The translations under genes and the position numbers were made by a program. The notes beneath the pieces are model-generated. The model was given only the letters and a program-made list of their open reading frames with translations, had not been told where the DNA came from and made no database searches. A stretch of DNA of 64,000 nucleotides from positions 49,234,001 to 49,298,000 of the forward strand of contig CM044312.1 of NCBI GenBank assembly GCA_024291935.2. Reading direction: 5' to 3'. Of this stretch, positions 41,013-53,600 are shown in pieces; the stretch's first letter is position 1, and each line of letters starts with the position of its first letter. The DNA is from Okapia johnstoni (taxonomy: Eukaryota; Chordata; Mammalia; Artiodactyla; Giraffidae).

Positions 41013-41540
41013 ACCTGGACTGGAGGTTGCAGGATTAAAGACGTGATAATGTATGTAAATTCTTGCTGCTCAGTAACTGGCAGTGAACGCAGGCACCGAG
41101 GAGGCCAAGGACTCATCCTTTAAGTTCAGCACCAAGTCGGCAGAAAGCCCTGGGCCTTCTTTTCCCTGTAGCCCGGGCCAACCGAGGTCAGTCAGCCTGT
41201 GGGAACCCAGGAGAAGGCGGAGGTGCTGGGGCTAGACCTCTAGGGGCCACTTCACTGTGGGTTTACTCTAGAAATCAGGAGGCAGGCACTCTCCCCCATT
41301 CACACCTTGAGAGATGGGGACTCAGACTGGAACAGTAACTCGATCCAGGAAACCCAGATGGACAAGGCCAGTGCCAGGACGCACAAGTCAGGAGCCCCTC
41401 GCCTGGTCCCTGGGATGCACAGGGTTTGTGCCTTCTAGATTCTGCTTCCCGCTCTCAGAGCAAGTTTGAAGGATGCTCCTCCCCTTTCCTCCCGCCTCAC
41501 TCCCAGGGGAGGGGCGGAGCTCCCCGGCCCTGCTGACACC

Positions 41541-41554
41541 GTCGCCACGGCAAC
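41541..41554 (+). promoter_or_regulatory. MINDY4: RFX X-box in the MINDY4 promoter
   Basis: GTCGCCACGGCAAC fits GTNRCC-N2-RGYAAC at every constrained position, 72 bp before the ATG, the placement typical of RFX-regulated ciliary genes. Confidence 0.7.
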
Positions 41555-41625
41555 GCGGCCATACTGGCCGCAACGGACCCGGGGTCTGGGTCGGCGGCGC
41601 TGCGGCCTCGTGGCCAAAGCGGAGC

Positions 41626-41688
41626 ATGGACATCCTCTTCGTGGAGGAGGTGGCGGCCTCCCTGGTCAGGGAGTTCCTCAGCAGGAAG
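41626..41688 (+). CDS. MINDY4: MINDY4 coding exon 1
   Basis: 21 codons from ATG (GAGCATGG context, G at +4) to AAG|GTACGT. It codes for the first half of a LisH-like helix pair. Phase 0 at its end. Confidence 0.93.
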
Positions 41689-44600
41689 GTACGTGGCGCC
41701 ACCCTTACAGTTCTGGGAAGTTGCTTAATTGTGAGGGTGGGTGAGGGGAGCAGTCTGGAGACTCTCCGGCTCTGGAGACCTTTTGGGAGGGAGCCCTTCC
41801 CCTGCCCGCTGCCTGCCCTAGAGATGCCTGCTGCGAGAGACCCTTTCCCCGGGCTTTGGGAACTACATTTCCCAGGAGCCATTTCTCTCTGCTCATTTCC
41901 CGCAAGCAGGGGCAGGACCGCGGCCGCCCGTAGAGGTATCTCTCCTCCCCGGCTCGCGAACCCCGGGCCTGCACCCTCCTCGTTTTCCTAAAGTTCCGGA
42001 GGCTCTGGGAGCCCAGCAGGCTGGTATGGCTGCCCGACTCTGATGTAATCAGACTTACATCCCACTAGGAAAGAACTTCCTCCCAAAGGGAACCCAGAGG
42101 GCTAAAAAAAGTTCTTGCCAGTCAAACCCTTTAGTCCTGTTCATCAATGGGAAGTTCAATCTAGGTCGTTTTAAGTTCTCCTGTTATCTTGTACGGAGAA
42201 GGCAATGGCACCCCACTCCGCTACTCTTGCCTGGAAAATACCATGGACTGAGGATTCTGGTGGGCTACGGTCCATGGGGTCGCGAAGAGTCGGACACGAC
42301 GGAGCGACTTTGCTTTCACTTTTCACTTTCATGCATTGGAGAGGGAAATGGCAACCCACTCCTGTATTCTTGCCTGGAGAATCCCAGGGACAGAGGAGCT
42401 TGGTTGGCTGCTGTCTATGGGGTCGCACAGAGTCGGACACGACTGAAGCGACTTAGCAGCAGCAGCAGCAGTTATCTTGTACGGGGCTTTCCTGGTGGCT
42501 CAGCTGATGAAGAATCCACCTGCAATGCAAGAGACCCCGGTTCGATTCCTGGATGGGGAAGATACCCTGGAGAAGGGATAGGCTACTCACTCCTGTATTT
42601 TTGGGCTTCCCTGATGGCTCAGACGGTAAAGAATTCGCCTGCAATGCGGGAGACCTGGATTCAATCCCTGGGTTGGGAAGAATCCCTGGAGGAGGTCATG
42701 GCAACCCATTCCAGTATTCTTGCCTGGAGACTCTCATGGACAGAGGAGCCTGGTGGGGGCAGTCCATGGGGTGGCAAAGAGTCCGACACGACTGAGCGAC
42801 TAAGCACAGCAGAGCACGTTACCGTGTACCCGGAGAGTTTTCAGAGAACTCAGAAGTTGGGGAGGTCCTTGGCTGTCACCTGTCCTGACAGTGGAGGTGA
42901 AGGCGGGCTGGGGAAGAGGTTGCTGGGAGTTACACCATGTATAGTAGGAGTGTAGGGAGAGCACCCATTGCTCTTACACAAGATCTCCAGGAGAAGGAAA
43001 TGGCAGCCCACTCCAGTATTCTTGCCTGGGAAATCCCTTGGACAGAGGAGCCTGGCAGGCTACAGTCCATGGGGTTGCAAAGAGTCTGACATAACTTAGC
43101 GACTAAACAACAACAACAGAAGAGGAATAATAAGACCTGCCCATGGCAGATTTATAGTGAAGATTAATAATGATCTACAGGCAGGTTCCAGCCACTGTAT
43201 CTGGCACATAGTAGGCATTTAACATCTCTGATATGTCCTTGATTTGAAAGTGTCTTTCTTTGCTTTTCGAAAATGTATTTTTATTTAAAATGCAATGTGG
43301 CCTCAACTGTATCTGCTCTGTTTTTATGACTAATTGACCCACCATCACCTAGTCCTGGCTACACACAGGATGTCAATGATACACCCTGTGAGGATAACCA
43401 CTGCCATCGTTTAAGTCTGGGCGACCAAGCGGAACTCCCTGAGAGTCTTCCCCATGCCTGTCCTCTCTTGAGTACAAATGAAATCCAAAATCCTCACCTG
43501 ATGTTCGAGGCTCCCCTGTAGTCTGACCCCAGCTTACCAGCCCAGTTGCATTTCCAGCTTCTCTCACATGCTTTCCCCTGTTCCACCCACAGTCCATCCC
43601 AAGTCCATTTCCTTCAAGAGGTCTCAGGTACCTGTGGCTGGAATAACTGACTCATTTGTCTGTGGTCTGCTCATGGGCACTTATGTTATAGTTTATGCAT
43701 CTGCCTGTCTTACCCACTAGACAGGTTCACATTGCTGACACTGAACTGGGCAGAGCCTTTGCAGTTATCTGGTTCACCTGGCTTCCTCTCTTCTGACTTT
43801 TTGTCAGGAGACACTAAACCCCAAGAGGAGAAAGGAGTCTGTTACCCACAGTCACTCAGAAAGGCATAGAGAGCTGGAACTGCAGCCCAGATCGGCTGCT
43901 TTCTGCTCTGGGGCAGAGACTGTGGACTCTCCTTGAGGCTTAGTGCAAAGCAGGTACCTACCTACCTAACCAAGAGAGTTCCCATCCTGATGTGAGGTAC
44001 CTTCCAGGTGCCTGTTTATTTTCTCAAACCCTCATAAACAGTGCTGAAAGACATGTATAATTATTCCTTTTCACAAAAGACTATGATCAGACTGGGAGGT
44101 GAATAAACTTGCCTGGGGTGAGCAGGTCAGATCATGCCACTCCTCTGCCCCAAACCCCTCATATGTTTCTTTTGCAATTAGAATAAATCCCAGGGAAGGC
44201 CTTGCCCGGGCCTGCCAGGCTTCCTACAACCTGGTTGTCAGCTCCCCCTCGAACCTCACCTTCTACTGCTGCTTCCTTTACCCTCCATCCTACATCATAC
44301 CCAGCTATGCTGGCCTCCTCCAAGTGTGATCCCTCTACAGGGAGAATCAGGACAGTCTCCTGGCAATGGCAGGATCCACTGAGCTCGTGCCCCAGCTGCA
44401 CTCTCCTGCAAGCACATGTCCTAGCCTGCCTCTGCCACCTCTTGCAGGCGGTCATGCCCTAAGCTTGTCGTTTCCATCATCCCAGTTCCAAGCATCCCAT
44501 CATCCTCACTTCCAGCTCATTCCCATCAGCAGCCCAATATAAACTATTCTTCAGCCTCACTCCCGTCTCCATTCCACTGTTGTTGCCAACTTTTCATGGT

Positions 44601-47600
44601 CCCTCAGCCCTCTTGTGGCCTCTCCCCACATCTTACCCACACGTCACCCCTCAACACCCCGCTCAGCTCCCTTGTCCATCTCTCCCTTCTTTATACTTAG
44701 CCTACTCCTTGCTTGCACTGCGAAGCTGAATGAGGCTGGGGAAGAACACACCGTTATGTTGACGATTTCATGATCAGTTCATGGTCTCACACTCCTGTGA
44801 TGCCTCAGAGATGCCTGCCCACCTGGTTATACTTCTCCAGTCTTGTTCATAGTCACTCAGTTGTTTCTGACTCTTTACGACCCCATGGACTGTAGCCCTC
44901 CAGGCTCCTCTGTCCATGGGATTTCCCAGGCAAGAATACCGGAGTGGGCTGCCATTTCCTTATCCAGTCTCCAGTCTTAGATGGACATTTCACACATCTC
45001 TCTCCTCAAGCTCCAAAGTCCCTTCCCCCTCTTAATTTCACTGAGAAAATAGAAGCATTCATGAGAAAACTCCATCATGCCCTACCACTACAGTAACTAA
45101 CCTTCTTGGGGCTGAACCATTTGCCCCATCCTCCCTCCTGTTCTTAGGAATGAGTTCTCCATCCTCTGGGTAAGGCCAAGCCCTCCCTGTGTGTCTGTCC
45201 CATCTGTGTGCTCCAGGACACTGGTGCAGTTACCATCCTCTCTCTCTATCATATCGTACATTTTTGCCTTCTCTACTGGATTGGTCCTATCAACATGTAA
45301 ACATGCTTCTACAAATTCCATCTTGACTCCCAAGCCCCTCCAGCTACTAGTCTATTTTTCTTCTCCCTTTTATAGCAAAACTGTATGAAAGGACTATGTA
45401 TGCTCTGATTCTAATTCTTCTCCCTGTTTTCTCAAATTTTAATCAGACTTTTGTCCCTGTCAATCCATGGAGACAGCTCTTGTCAGGTTCATCAGTGACT
45501 TCTTATTTTTAGTCTTTACATTTAATTGATTTAACAATCGTGTTGAACTCAGTTGGTTATGCCCTTCTTGGAAACTCATTCCTCTCGGCTTCTGGAGATC
45601 ACCTCCTTTTGGTTTTCCTTCTGTACCTCTCTGGGTTGCTCTTTCTTGGGTTCTTGGCAAGTTCCCTGTGGCTTCCTGAGCTGTGCATGTGAAAGTGGCT
45701 CAGTTGTGACTGACTCTTTGCAACCCCATGGACTGTAGCCTGCCAGGCTCCTCTATCTATGGAACTCTCCAGGCCAGAATACTGGAGCATGTAGCCTATC
45801 CCTTCTCCAGGGGATCTTCCCAACCTAGGGATCAAACCCAGGTCTCCCTCATCGCAGGCAGATTCTTCAGTTCAACAATCGTGTTGAACTCAGTTGGTTA
45901 TGCCCTTCTTGGAAACTCATTCCTCTCGGCTTCTGGAGATCACCTCCTTTTGGTTTTCCTTCTGTACCTCTCTGGGTTGCTCTTTCTTGGGTTCTTGGCA
46001 AGTTCCCTGTGGCTTCCTGAGCTGTGCATGTGAAAGTGGCTCAGTTGTGACTGACTCTTTGCAACCCCATGGACTGTAGCCTGCCAGGCTCCTCTATCTA
46101 TGGAACTCTCCAGGCCAGAATACTGGAGCATGTAGCCTATCCCTTCTCCAGGGGATCTTCCCAACCTAGGGATCAAACCCAGGTCTCCCTCATCGCAGGC
46201 AGATTCTTCAGCTGAGCCACAAGGGAAGCCCAAGAATACATGTGGGTAGCCTATCCCTTCTCCAGCAAATCTTCCCGACCCTGAAATTGAACTGGGGTTT
46301 CCTGCATTGCAGGCGGATTCTTTACTGTCTGAGCCACCAGGGAAGCCATGTGCATGCTGGTGGATTTAAAGCCATAGTCTCTGACTCTCTTCTCTTCTCA
46401 TTTTTCAGCCACTTCCACCACTGTTGTGGGTTCCATTACTATCAACATGCTGACAATTTCCAAATGTCTGTCTCTAGCCAAGACCTCTCCTTGAACTCTT
46501 ACATTCTTTCCAACTGCCTAGTTTACATTTCCACTTGGATATCCAATAAACATCTCAGCTTCACACATTCAAAACTCAATTCCCGATTCTTTACCTCCTG
46601 CAATTTTTCCCACTTCAGTAAGGAGCATCACTAGCTGTATGGTTGCCTGGGCCAAAGCCTTTAGAACCATCCTTGGCTTTTTCCTTCTTGTGCACCCTGC
46701 ATGCAGTCCATCTGTACACTTGTAGGCTTTGCCATCAGAGCACATAAAGAATGTGACTACTTATGTACACATCTGCTATAACTACCCTTGTCCATGCCAC
46801 CTCCATCTTTCTTGTGAATTGTTCAATAGCCTCCTAATCTTAATGCTTAATCCCCTGTCCCACAGTCTGTTCTCAACCTAGAAGCCAAGCAATCCTTTGC
46901 AAATATGTTAGTTCAGAATGCTCCTTTTTTTCCAGTCCTCCAGTAGCCTTCCCGTTTCACAAAAGCCAGCAAGGCCTTTGCTTAGCAAGCTCTGGGTAAC
47001 CTCTCTGACCTTATTTCCTGACACTTTCCTGTAGTTATATGGCTCTAGCTATACTGGCCTCCTTGTAGCTGCCACAGGTCCTTTGTACTTGTTGTCATTT
47101 GGGTGAGCTCTATGAGGGTCAGGACTTTGGTCTTGTCACTCCTCTGCCTCTAGCAGACAAACTGGTAGACTAGTGGCTTGTTCCTTTCATTTCACAGATG
47201 GGGAAACTGGAAAACAGGAGTGAGCACATGGATGATGGTCAGTAAATAGCTGACTAGACACTTCCTTTTTATTCTCTTTGGTTCAAGGTTGCATTCATAT
47301 GTCTTGTTTCACAAATTCTTCTTGGCCCAGTTCATGGCAGGCAGCAGTTTTTTTCTTGTTTTCCCAGCACTGAGAGCCTCTGCAAAATTCTGAACACAAA
47401 GCCTGGGGGAGCCACTGAAACCTGGCTCACACTGGGGTCTGGATCCATCAAGAGCAAGGGGCTCCCTTAGTGCCAAGCTGAGATGTGTGTGAGGCATCTC
47501 CCATTCTTCTGCATTTTGGTGATCATTGCTGTCTGGGGAGGTGGGCAGGCTGCAGCTTCTGTGGTTGTTTTCACAAGAAGGAGCCAGACTCTTAAGGGGC

Positions 47601-50600
47601 CCCAAGGGCTGGGCCTTTTGGGAGTTCAGGGCTGGAGGATGGAAAGCAGCTGCGCTGGGACACAGCAGACACTCACCACGTTCTTCCTGTGAGTCTGGGT
47701 CCTGGTGTCACCTCCTCACAGTCCGGGATGATCAGATCTCCAGCTATGTGAGTCCACTCTGTTATGTTGGACAAATCAACCCTGGCGCCCCATCTGCAAA
47801 AAGAAGGGAATGACTGTTGGCCTTTTGCTTATGTGTTTCCTCCTGTTTATTTTTAAAACTTCATATCCCATGGCCCCAATCTAAGCCAAACCCTGAGCTC
47901 CTGAGCCAGTGGTGGGCAGCGAGACAGTTACCTGGATTTCACTTTCTTTTTCTCTAAAAGGTGCTGACAGCTTCAGCCTGAGCTCCGCCCACAGGGTGGC
48001 TGTAAGATTTGGCATAATAATCATGAAGATGATGTCAAGTGTAAAAGTTACATAAGAGTAAATTCTTAAGTCAGTTTTCAGTCGTCCCAATATCCTGTGA
48101 GGAAGATGGGAGAAGATGACGGTAATGAACATCAACAGTCTTTTGTTGATCCTCTGCGTCAGATCTCGGAAGGTTTAGATTTAAAATGGTAAATAGTGAT
48201 TTAGAGTGCTTCCCTCAGGGCTTAAAGAAGACGTGTGTGACCATGGACCAGGAACGCCCACGCTCTGATCTCAGCATAAACAGCAGAAACGGTCTCCGAA
48301 AGGTTTTGCATCTTGAATTTCTCTACAAGGAGAACAAGGTACATGCTTTCAAAGTGTGGTGGGGAGTTCTGGAACGGATTTTGGCAATGTCACGGTACTC
48401 AGGAGCCCTGCCAGGTCATCAGAGAGCAGTGGCTGGAGGCTTGCCGTACCTGCGGTCATGGAGAAACAGACAAATCCTGACTGTGTGTTGGGTTTCCAGC
48501 TTCTGTCTGCCCCACCCCACTGTCAGGGCACGCATGCACTGTACGGGGCTCATTTTTGCACCCAGGCCTGAGCCTGTTAACAATTATTCCCTGTGCTCCC
48601 TCCTCTTCCGAGAGGCTATTTTTAGTAAGACTGTATTGAAGAATATAGCATTCAGTTATGCTAAAATTTTCCATTCTTTGCCTCCAAATGGTTTTCCTTC
48701 TTCAGCTCTGAGTAATACCTTTTTCTTAAGGCCACTGTGACATTTAATTCAGGCAGTTGGGGGTTTGGGTTCAGCTAACCCAGGTGTGTTGGAGTTGAGA
48801 CAGCAAATGGAACAAGTACCTCCTTGGGTGGTGATAGAGGTGCTTACTTGATCTCCCACCTTGATCCCCCCACCGTCTGTTATAAGCCTTCAGGATACTG
48901 CATAGTTTTCTTCTGTTGTGCTTATTATGCTTATAATAGAATATGTATGTAGGTGTTTACTTAGGATCTGCCTCCTCCACTACTCTGGACACTACAGGAT
49001 GCTGGTTATATCCCCATACTTCATACATGCTTGATGATGTAGTAAATAGTCAGTGTGTATTTATGAATGATGAATGAACGAGCAAGTGAATGAAGATATG
49101 AATGAATGAATAAAACTACCATTCTGAATTAATTGCTCTTTCTGTTAGAAGAGAGAATCTTATGATTTGATTTGTCAACTAAAAATGATGTGCAGTGTGA
49201 GCGTTGTGAGTTAAGTGTTGTTTGGAGCAAAGTGATGGCTGCAGCCTGGGAGGCAGCACCTCAGATAGCTCTGAGAGACTGTGCCAAAGAGGTAGTGGGA
49301 GAAGGACAATGTGTAAGATTTGGGTGAAGCAGGAGTTCAGTGCAATCAAGTGCTTACTTTACAAGAGATTTTCTGCTAGTCACAAAGAGCTGATGTCATC
49401 ATGAAGGGTTTTAATACTTTTCTAGATATGAAGAGCTACAAGGATTAGGATCCTGAAATCAGTTCCTGAAAATATTTCAATATGCTGAAAATATCAGTTC
49501 CTGAAAACTGCCTTAAGACTTGTTCCACCAGTTTCCCTGGAGCACAGCACGCCTCACTCTCCACCCTGAACTCCCTCAGGGAGTGCCAAGAGCTGCAGCA
49601 GCACAGGAGTCAATCTTCACAGAGGCAGACGGCAAATGCCCTTAGCAAGAGCCAATTTGTAGTTGACAGATTCAAGAATGGGCTCTCCAGCAGATGTTGC
49701 CTTGTGGGAGGGCATAGTGTCAGAGGTGGAAAGAACCTCACGGACATGTTCAGCATTCATCACAAGTGGCAGCCAGGTGAAGTCTTTCCAGAAGCCCTGG
49801 AAAGACCTTTATGTTCTGGCTCCTGTGATGACACGCAGGCCCCTCCACCTCCTGTACGCACTTGACTGAAGTCTTATATACAGAAGACTACTGCCCAGGC
49901 AGCAGAGACTCAGCAGTCATCCACCGGCTCTCTTGCAAGGCAGGAGAATGGATTGTACATTTTACTAAGATTTTTTTTCCAGAGAGAGTGAGACAGTTAA
50001 GCAGAAAATTCAATTAACCATTGTGGCACAGTGAGATTTTTGTAAAAATGCACCTTTACCTAACTTCCCAGAAGCATCTTTGCCATTCAAGTTATTTTTA
50101 TTTCTTCACTGTAGTATGGTCTCCCTAAGGTAGCTATTATCTTAAGATCCTTAGGATATTTTCATTAGATCTTGATAAGTACCCTGATTATTTGATTTAT
50201 CCAGTAGTTATTAGCTGTTATACAATAAATTGGAGCTTATATTTTACAGGAAAATATACTCATTAATCTGTCTATGTCATCATAATTTTGACATTCACTC
50301 AGCTCAAAACTAGAGTGATTCTGGGAAAGCCCTGCAATTTAATGCTAATTCTAGTAATTTGTTTTCTCATATTAACTATGCCATAGATAAAATGCCTATG
50401 TAAAACTAAGGTTTTGAAAAATGGTATCTAGATTCATATAAAGGCTGTGTGTTTATGAGCAAAGTGATACGAAAAACCACAATGTATAATTCAGGTATTG
50501 AGGGCCCCAAATTTCTCATACTGAAAGAAAAATAAGAAGGTTGAAGTAAATTATGTAATGTCCTCAGCCCCCCAACTCTCTTCCTTGTAAGTTTCATTTA

Positions 50601-53600
50601 GACTTAGACAAAATAGTTTGGATCCCATTCTGAAAAATAAAAACTGTCCCCTGATTTTGACTGCCTGATAATTCTGTTGAGTTTGGTCATAACCTGTGGG
50701 TCTTGGTCCCAGAGTTCTACTGTGTAGGTCAGGGAAATAGTAAGGGAGAAAGACTGGATACACCCAAGGGTTCCCTCTGTGCCAGGCTCTTTATCAGGCA
50801 CTTTATCACTGTGACTACAAACTCACCACCTGCCCCATGCCTGGCTGCGTTTACGAAGGGCCTGAATGTTAACCGGCAGGTGGGGTGCTGACTGGCACAT
50901 GGTCTAGCTCCTGAGACCAGCTTGGATAACTCTGTGCAAATTACTTAGGAGAACTTCTAAAAGGAATCAGGGCTCTAATCTTGGCGATTCTGGCTTAGTA
51001 AGACTCAGCAAGGCCTGAGAATTTGTCTTTCAAAAAAACCTTTCAAAGGTAATATTTAGTGCTGTCAGGGTAGGAAAGTACTGATTCCACTTGTTTCCAA
51101 AATCTACTATCAAAGAGTTTCATTTTATCTTTTTTAAAGATTGGGACATAAACTGAGTCAATCCTGACTGCCTCCCTGTGCCCTTGCACCAACCTGCTGC
51201 TGTTTATCTCTGTCATTCCTTGTGCCCAGTGTTAGATGTCGAGTACCCAAACTACGAAGGGGCTTCCCAGGTGGCTCAGTGGTAAAGAACCCACCTGCAG
51301 TGCAGGAGCCGCAGTAGACATGGGTTATATCCTTGGGTCAGGGTTAGATCCTCCACGGGAAGATCCCCTGAAGGAGGGCATGGCAACCCACTCCAGTATT
51401 CGTGCCTGGAGAATGCCATGGACAGAGGAGCCTGGAAGGCTACAGTCCATAGGGTCGCAAAGAGTCGCACAAGACTGGTGACTTAGCACACACACACACA
51501 CGTAGCATACACAAACTAAGAAATCATTCAGGTCCCAAATGTTTATAAACTAGTAGAGTTAGTGATCATAAAGACTTAATTTTTTTGAATGAAAGGATAT
51601 GTATTTTGTACATTCATTTCCGGGAAAAAAAAAAAACCAAGAGGAAATTTGATTAGGTATGCCTCTGTTCATATCACATTTTATTACAGTTGTTCACTGA
51701 ATTGCCTGTCTCATGCATTGGATGATAGTTCTTTGAAGGTATTGGTTTTATTTTCATCTCTGTTGCTACCTAACACAGAACTTGACATATAATAAGTAGT
51801 CAGTGGATGTTTGCTGAGAGAATGTATGGATGAGTAAGAGGTTGATAAACTATGTCAAAGGATTGCAGTGGCTGCTTTTCCCACCCTTCCTCTAAAGCTG
51901 TGAATAAATTAAGGATTTTTTCTTCCAATGCTAGGCAAAGGAAAATCCTCTAAAAACAAACCTTGAACTCATTACCAGATACTTTCTGGATCACTTTGGG
52001 AGTATTGGTAACAATGTCACTCAAGAAACACCAATCCCTGCACTCTCAGTATCAAAGAAAACTAACAAATTACCATTGAGAAGCTCAGAGACTACTCTGG
52101 TAAACATATACGACCTGGCAGACGAAGATGAGAGTTGGAGAACATCATTGTCAGAAACAAGCAAAGCCAGGTACCTCTTCTCATTTATACTGTGGTTTAG
52201 TTTCTTATTTCTTCTGTAACAAATTATGATAAACTCAGTGACGGTAATAGGGTTCTCTAGAGATACACGACCAGCAGGAACCAATAGGATATATAAATGT
52301 GTATAGGTATAAATATACATTGGCTTCCCAGGTGGTGCTAGTGGCAAAGAACCCACCTGCCAGTGCAGCAGACATTAAGAAATGTGGTTTGATCCCTGAG
52401 TTGGGACGATCCCCTGGAGGATGACATGACAACCATCCTCCAGTTTTCTTGCCTGGAGAATCCTATGGACACAGGAGCCTGGAGAGCTACAATCCACAGG
52501 ATCTAAGAGTCAGACACTACTGAAGTGACTTAGCATGCATGCATAAATATATGTGTGCATAAATGTTATGTATTTAAATAAAGATTTATTTTAAGGAATT
52601 GGTTCATGTGGTTGTAGGGGCTGGCAAGCCTGAAATCTGTGTGGCAGACTAGTATGCTGGAAGCTGAGGCAGGTTTTCTGTGCTACTGTCTTGAGGCAGA
52701 ATTACTTCTTTGGGGAACGTTTGTTTTTGTTCTTAAGGTCATCAACTGATTAAATGAAGCCCATCTATATTATCTAGGGTGATATCCTTTACTTAAGCAG
52801 CTGATTGTAGATATTAGTCACATCTAAAAAATATCTTCATAGCAACATCTAGACTAGTGTTTGACCAAACACTTGGGGAGCATAGCCTAAACAAGTTGAC
52901 CTACAAAACTGAACCATCATGATGTCCTAAAGTGACACCAATTTATTACCTTACAGTTCTGAGGTCAGAAGTCCAAAATTGGTCTCAATGGGCTAATGGC
53001 AGGGTGTCAGGAGGATTGGTTCTTTCTAGAAGCTTTGAGGGGAGAATCTGTTTCCTTCCCTTTTTTAAATTCTAGAGGCTGCCTCCATTCTTTGGCTTGT
53101 GGCCTTTTCCTCTGTCTTCAGAGCACATCACCACAACCCCTGCTTCTGTTGTCACATACCCTATTACTGACTCATCCTCCTGTCTCCCTCTAAGAAGGAC
53201 CCTTGTGATTGCACTGGGCCCACCCAGTCAATCTATGGTAATATGCCCATCTCAAGATTCTTTTGGTTTATTTTTTACTGGAATATAATTGCTTTACAAC
53301 ATTGTGTTAGTTTCCTCTGTACAACATCGTGAGTCACTTGTATGTATACATTTAACCCCTCCATCTTCATCTCAAGAGTCTTAACAGAATCGTGTCTGCA
53401 AAGTCCCTTTCTTTTGCCATGTAAAGTAATATTCACAGGTTCCAGGGTTTAGGGTGTGAACATCTTCAGGAGGCTGTCGCTCAGCCTTCCAATACTCTGT
53501 GTTTTCAGAATCCCTGTCATGGAGCACTGTTATTTTTCTCTAGAAACCATGCGAATGGACCACTTTGTGATGGAGGATACTTATGATTCAAAATGTGTAA

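Larger units (their letters stand above)
41460..41960 (+). promoter_or_regulatory. MINDY4: CpG-island promoter of MINDY4
   Basis: The densest CpG stretch in the window, spanning the start codon and exon 1, with a NotI-type GCGGCCGC near its right end. Contains a GC box (GGGGCGGAGC, 41511-41520), an RFX X-box (41541-41554) and a ZNF143-like motif (41862-41875). No TATA box is evident, as usual for such promoters. The transcription start is inferred to lie between about 41500 and 41600. Confidence 0.8.
45090..47160 (+). mobile_element. L2 LINE (ORF2 3' part and 3' end), interrupted
   Basis: 'GTACCTCTCTGGGTTGCTCT', 'GCTGACAATTTCCAAATGTC', CAACTGCCTAGTTTACATT and 'CCACTTGGATATCCAATAAA' are in L2 ORF2 order, and 46830-47160 resembles the L2 3' region. 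Bov-tA copies and a tandem duplication interrupt it. No intact frame. Confidence 0.7.
41689..48218 (+). other. MINDY4: MINDY4 intron 1
   Basis: 6.5 kb. First 0.3 kb is CpG-rich; then Bov-A/Bov-tA SINEs at 42197-43118; L2-like pieces at 43500-43700 and 44080-44340; a Bov-tA at 44846-44968; a long L2 (about 45090-47160) broken by Bov-tA SINEs and containing a 341-bp tandem duplication. 47160-48218 shows nothing recognisable beyond a short MIR-like trace. Confidence 0.8.
48339..51934 (+). other. MINDY4: MINDY4 intron 2
   Basis: 3.6 kb, mostly unassigned sequence. An L2 tail with degenerate GAAT repeats is at 49020-49115 and a Bov-tA SINE at 51259-51503. 49120-51250 holds no exon or repeat that I can name. 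Confidence 0.75.

Noticed and set aside
41388..41991. Long frames on both strands over the CpG island (164 and 172 codons)
   Set aside because: High GC removes stops. Only the 63-nt MINDY4 exon 1 has family support.
42227..42955. 242-codon open frame, the longest in the window
   Set aside because: Lies almost wholly within Bov-A2 and Bov-tA SINEs; SINE copies commonly give such frames. No domain.
45553..46079. Duplicated small gene (two identical 61-codon frames)
   Set aside because: Both frames run from L2 into a SINE; they are identical because of the 341-bp tandem duplication.
48186..48740. 184-codon open frame
   Set aside because: Only 48219-48338 is coding (MINDY4 exon 2); the rest is intron read-through past a clear GTACAT donor.
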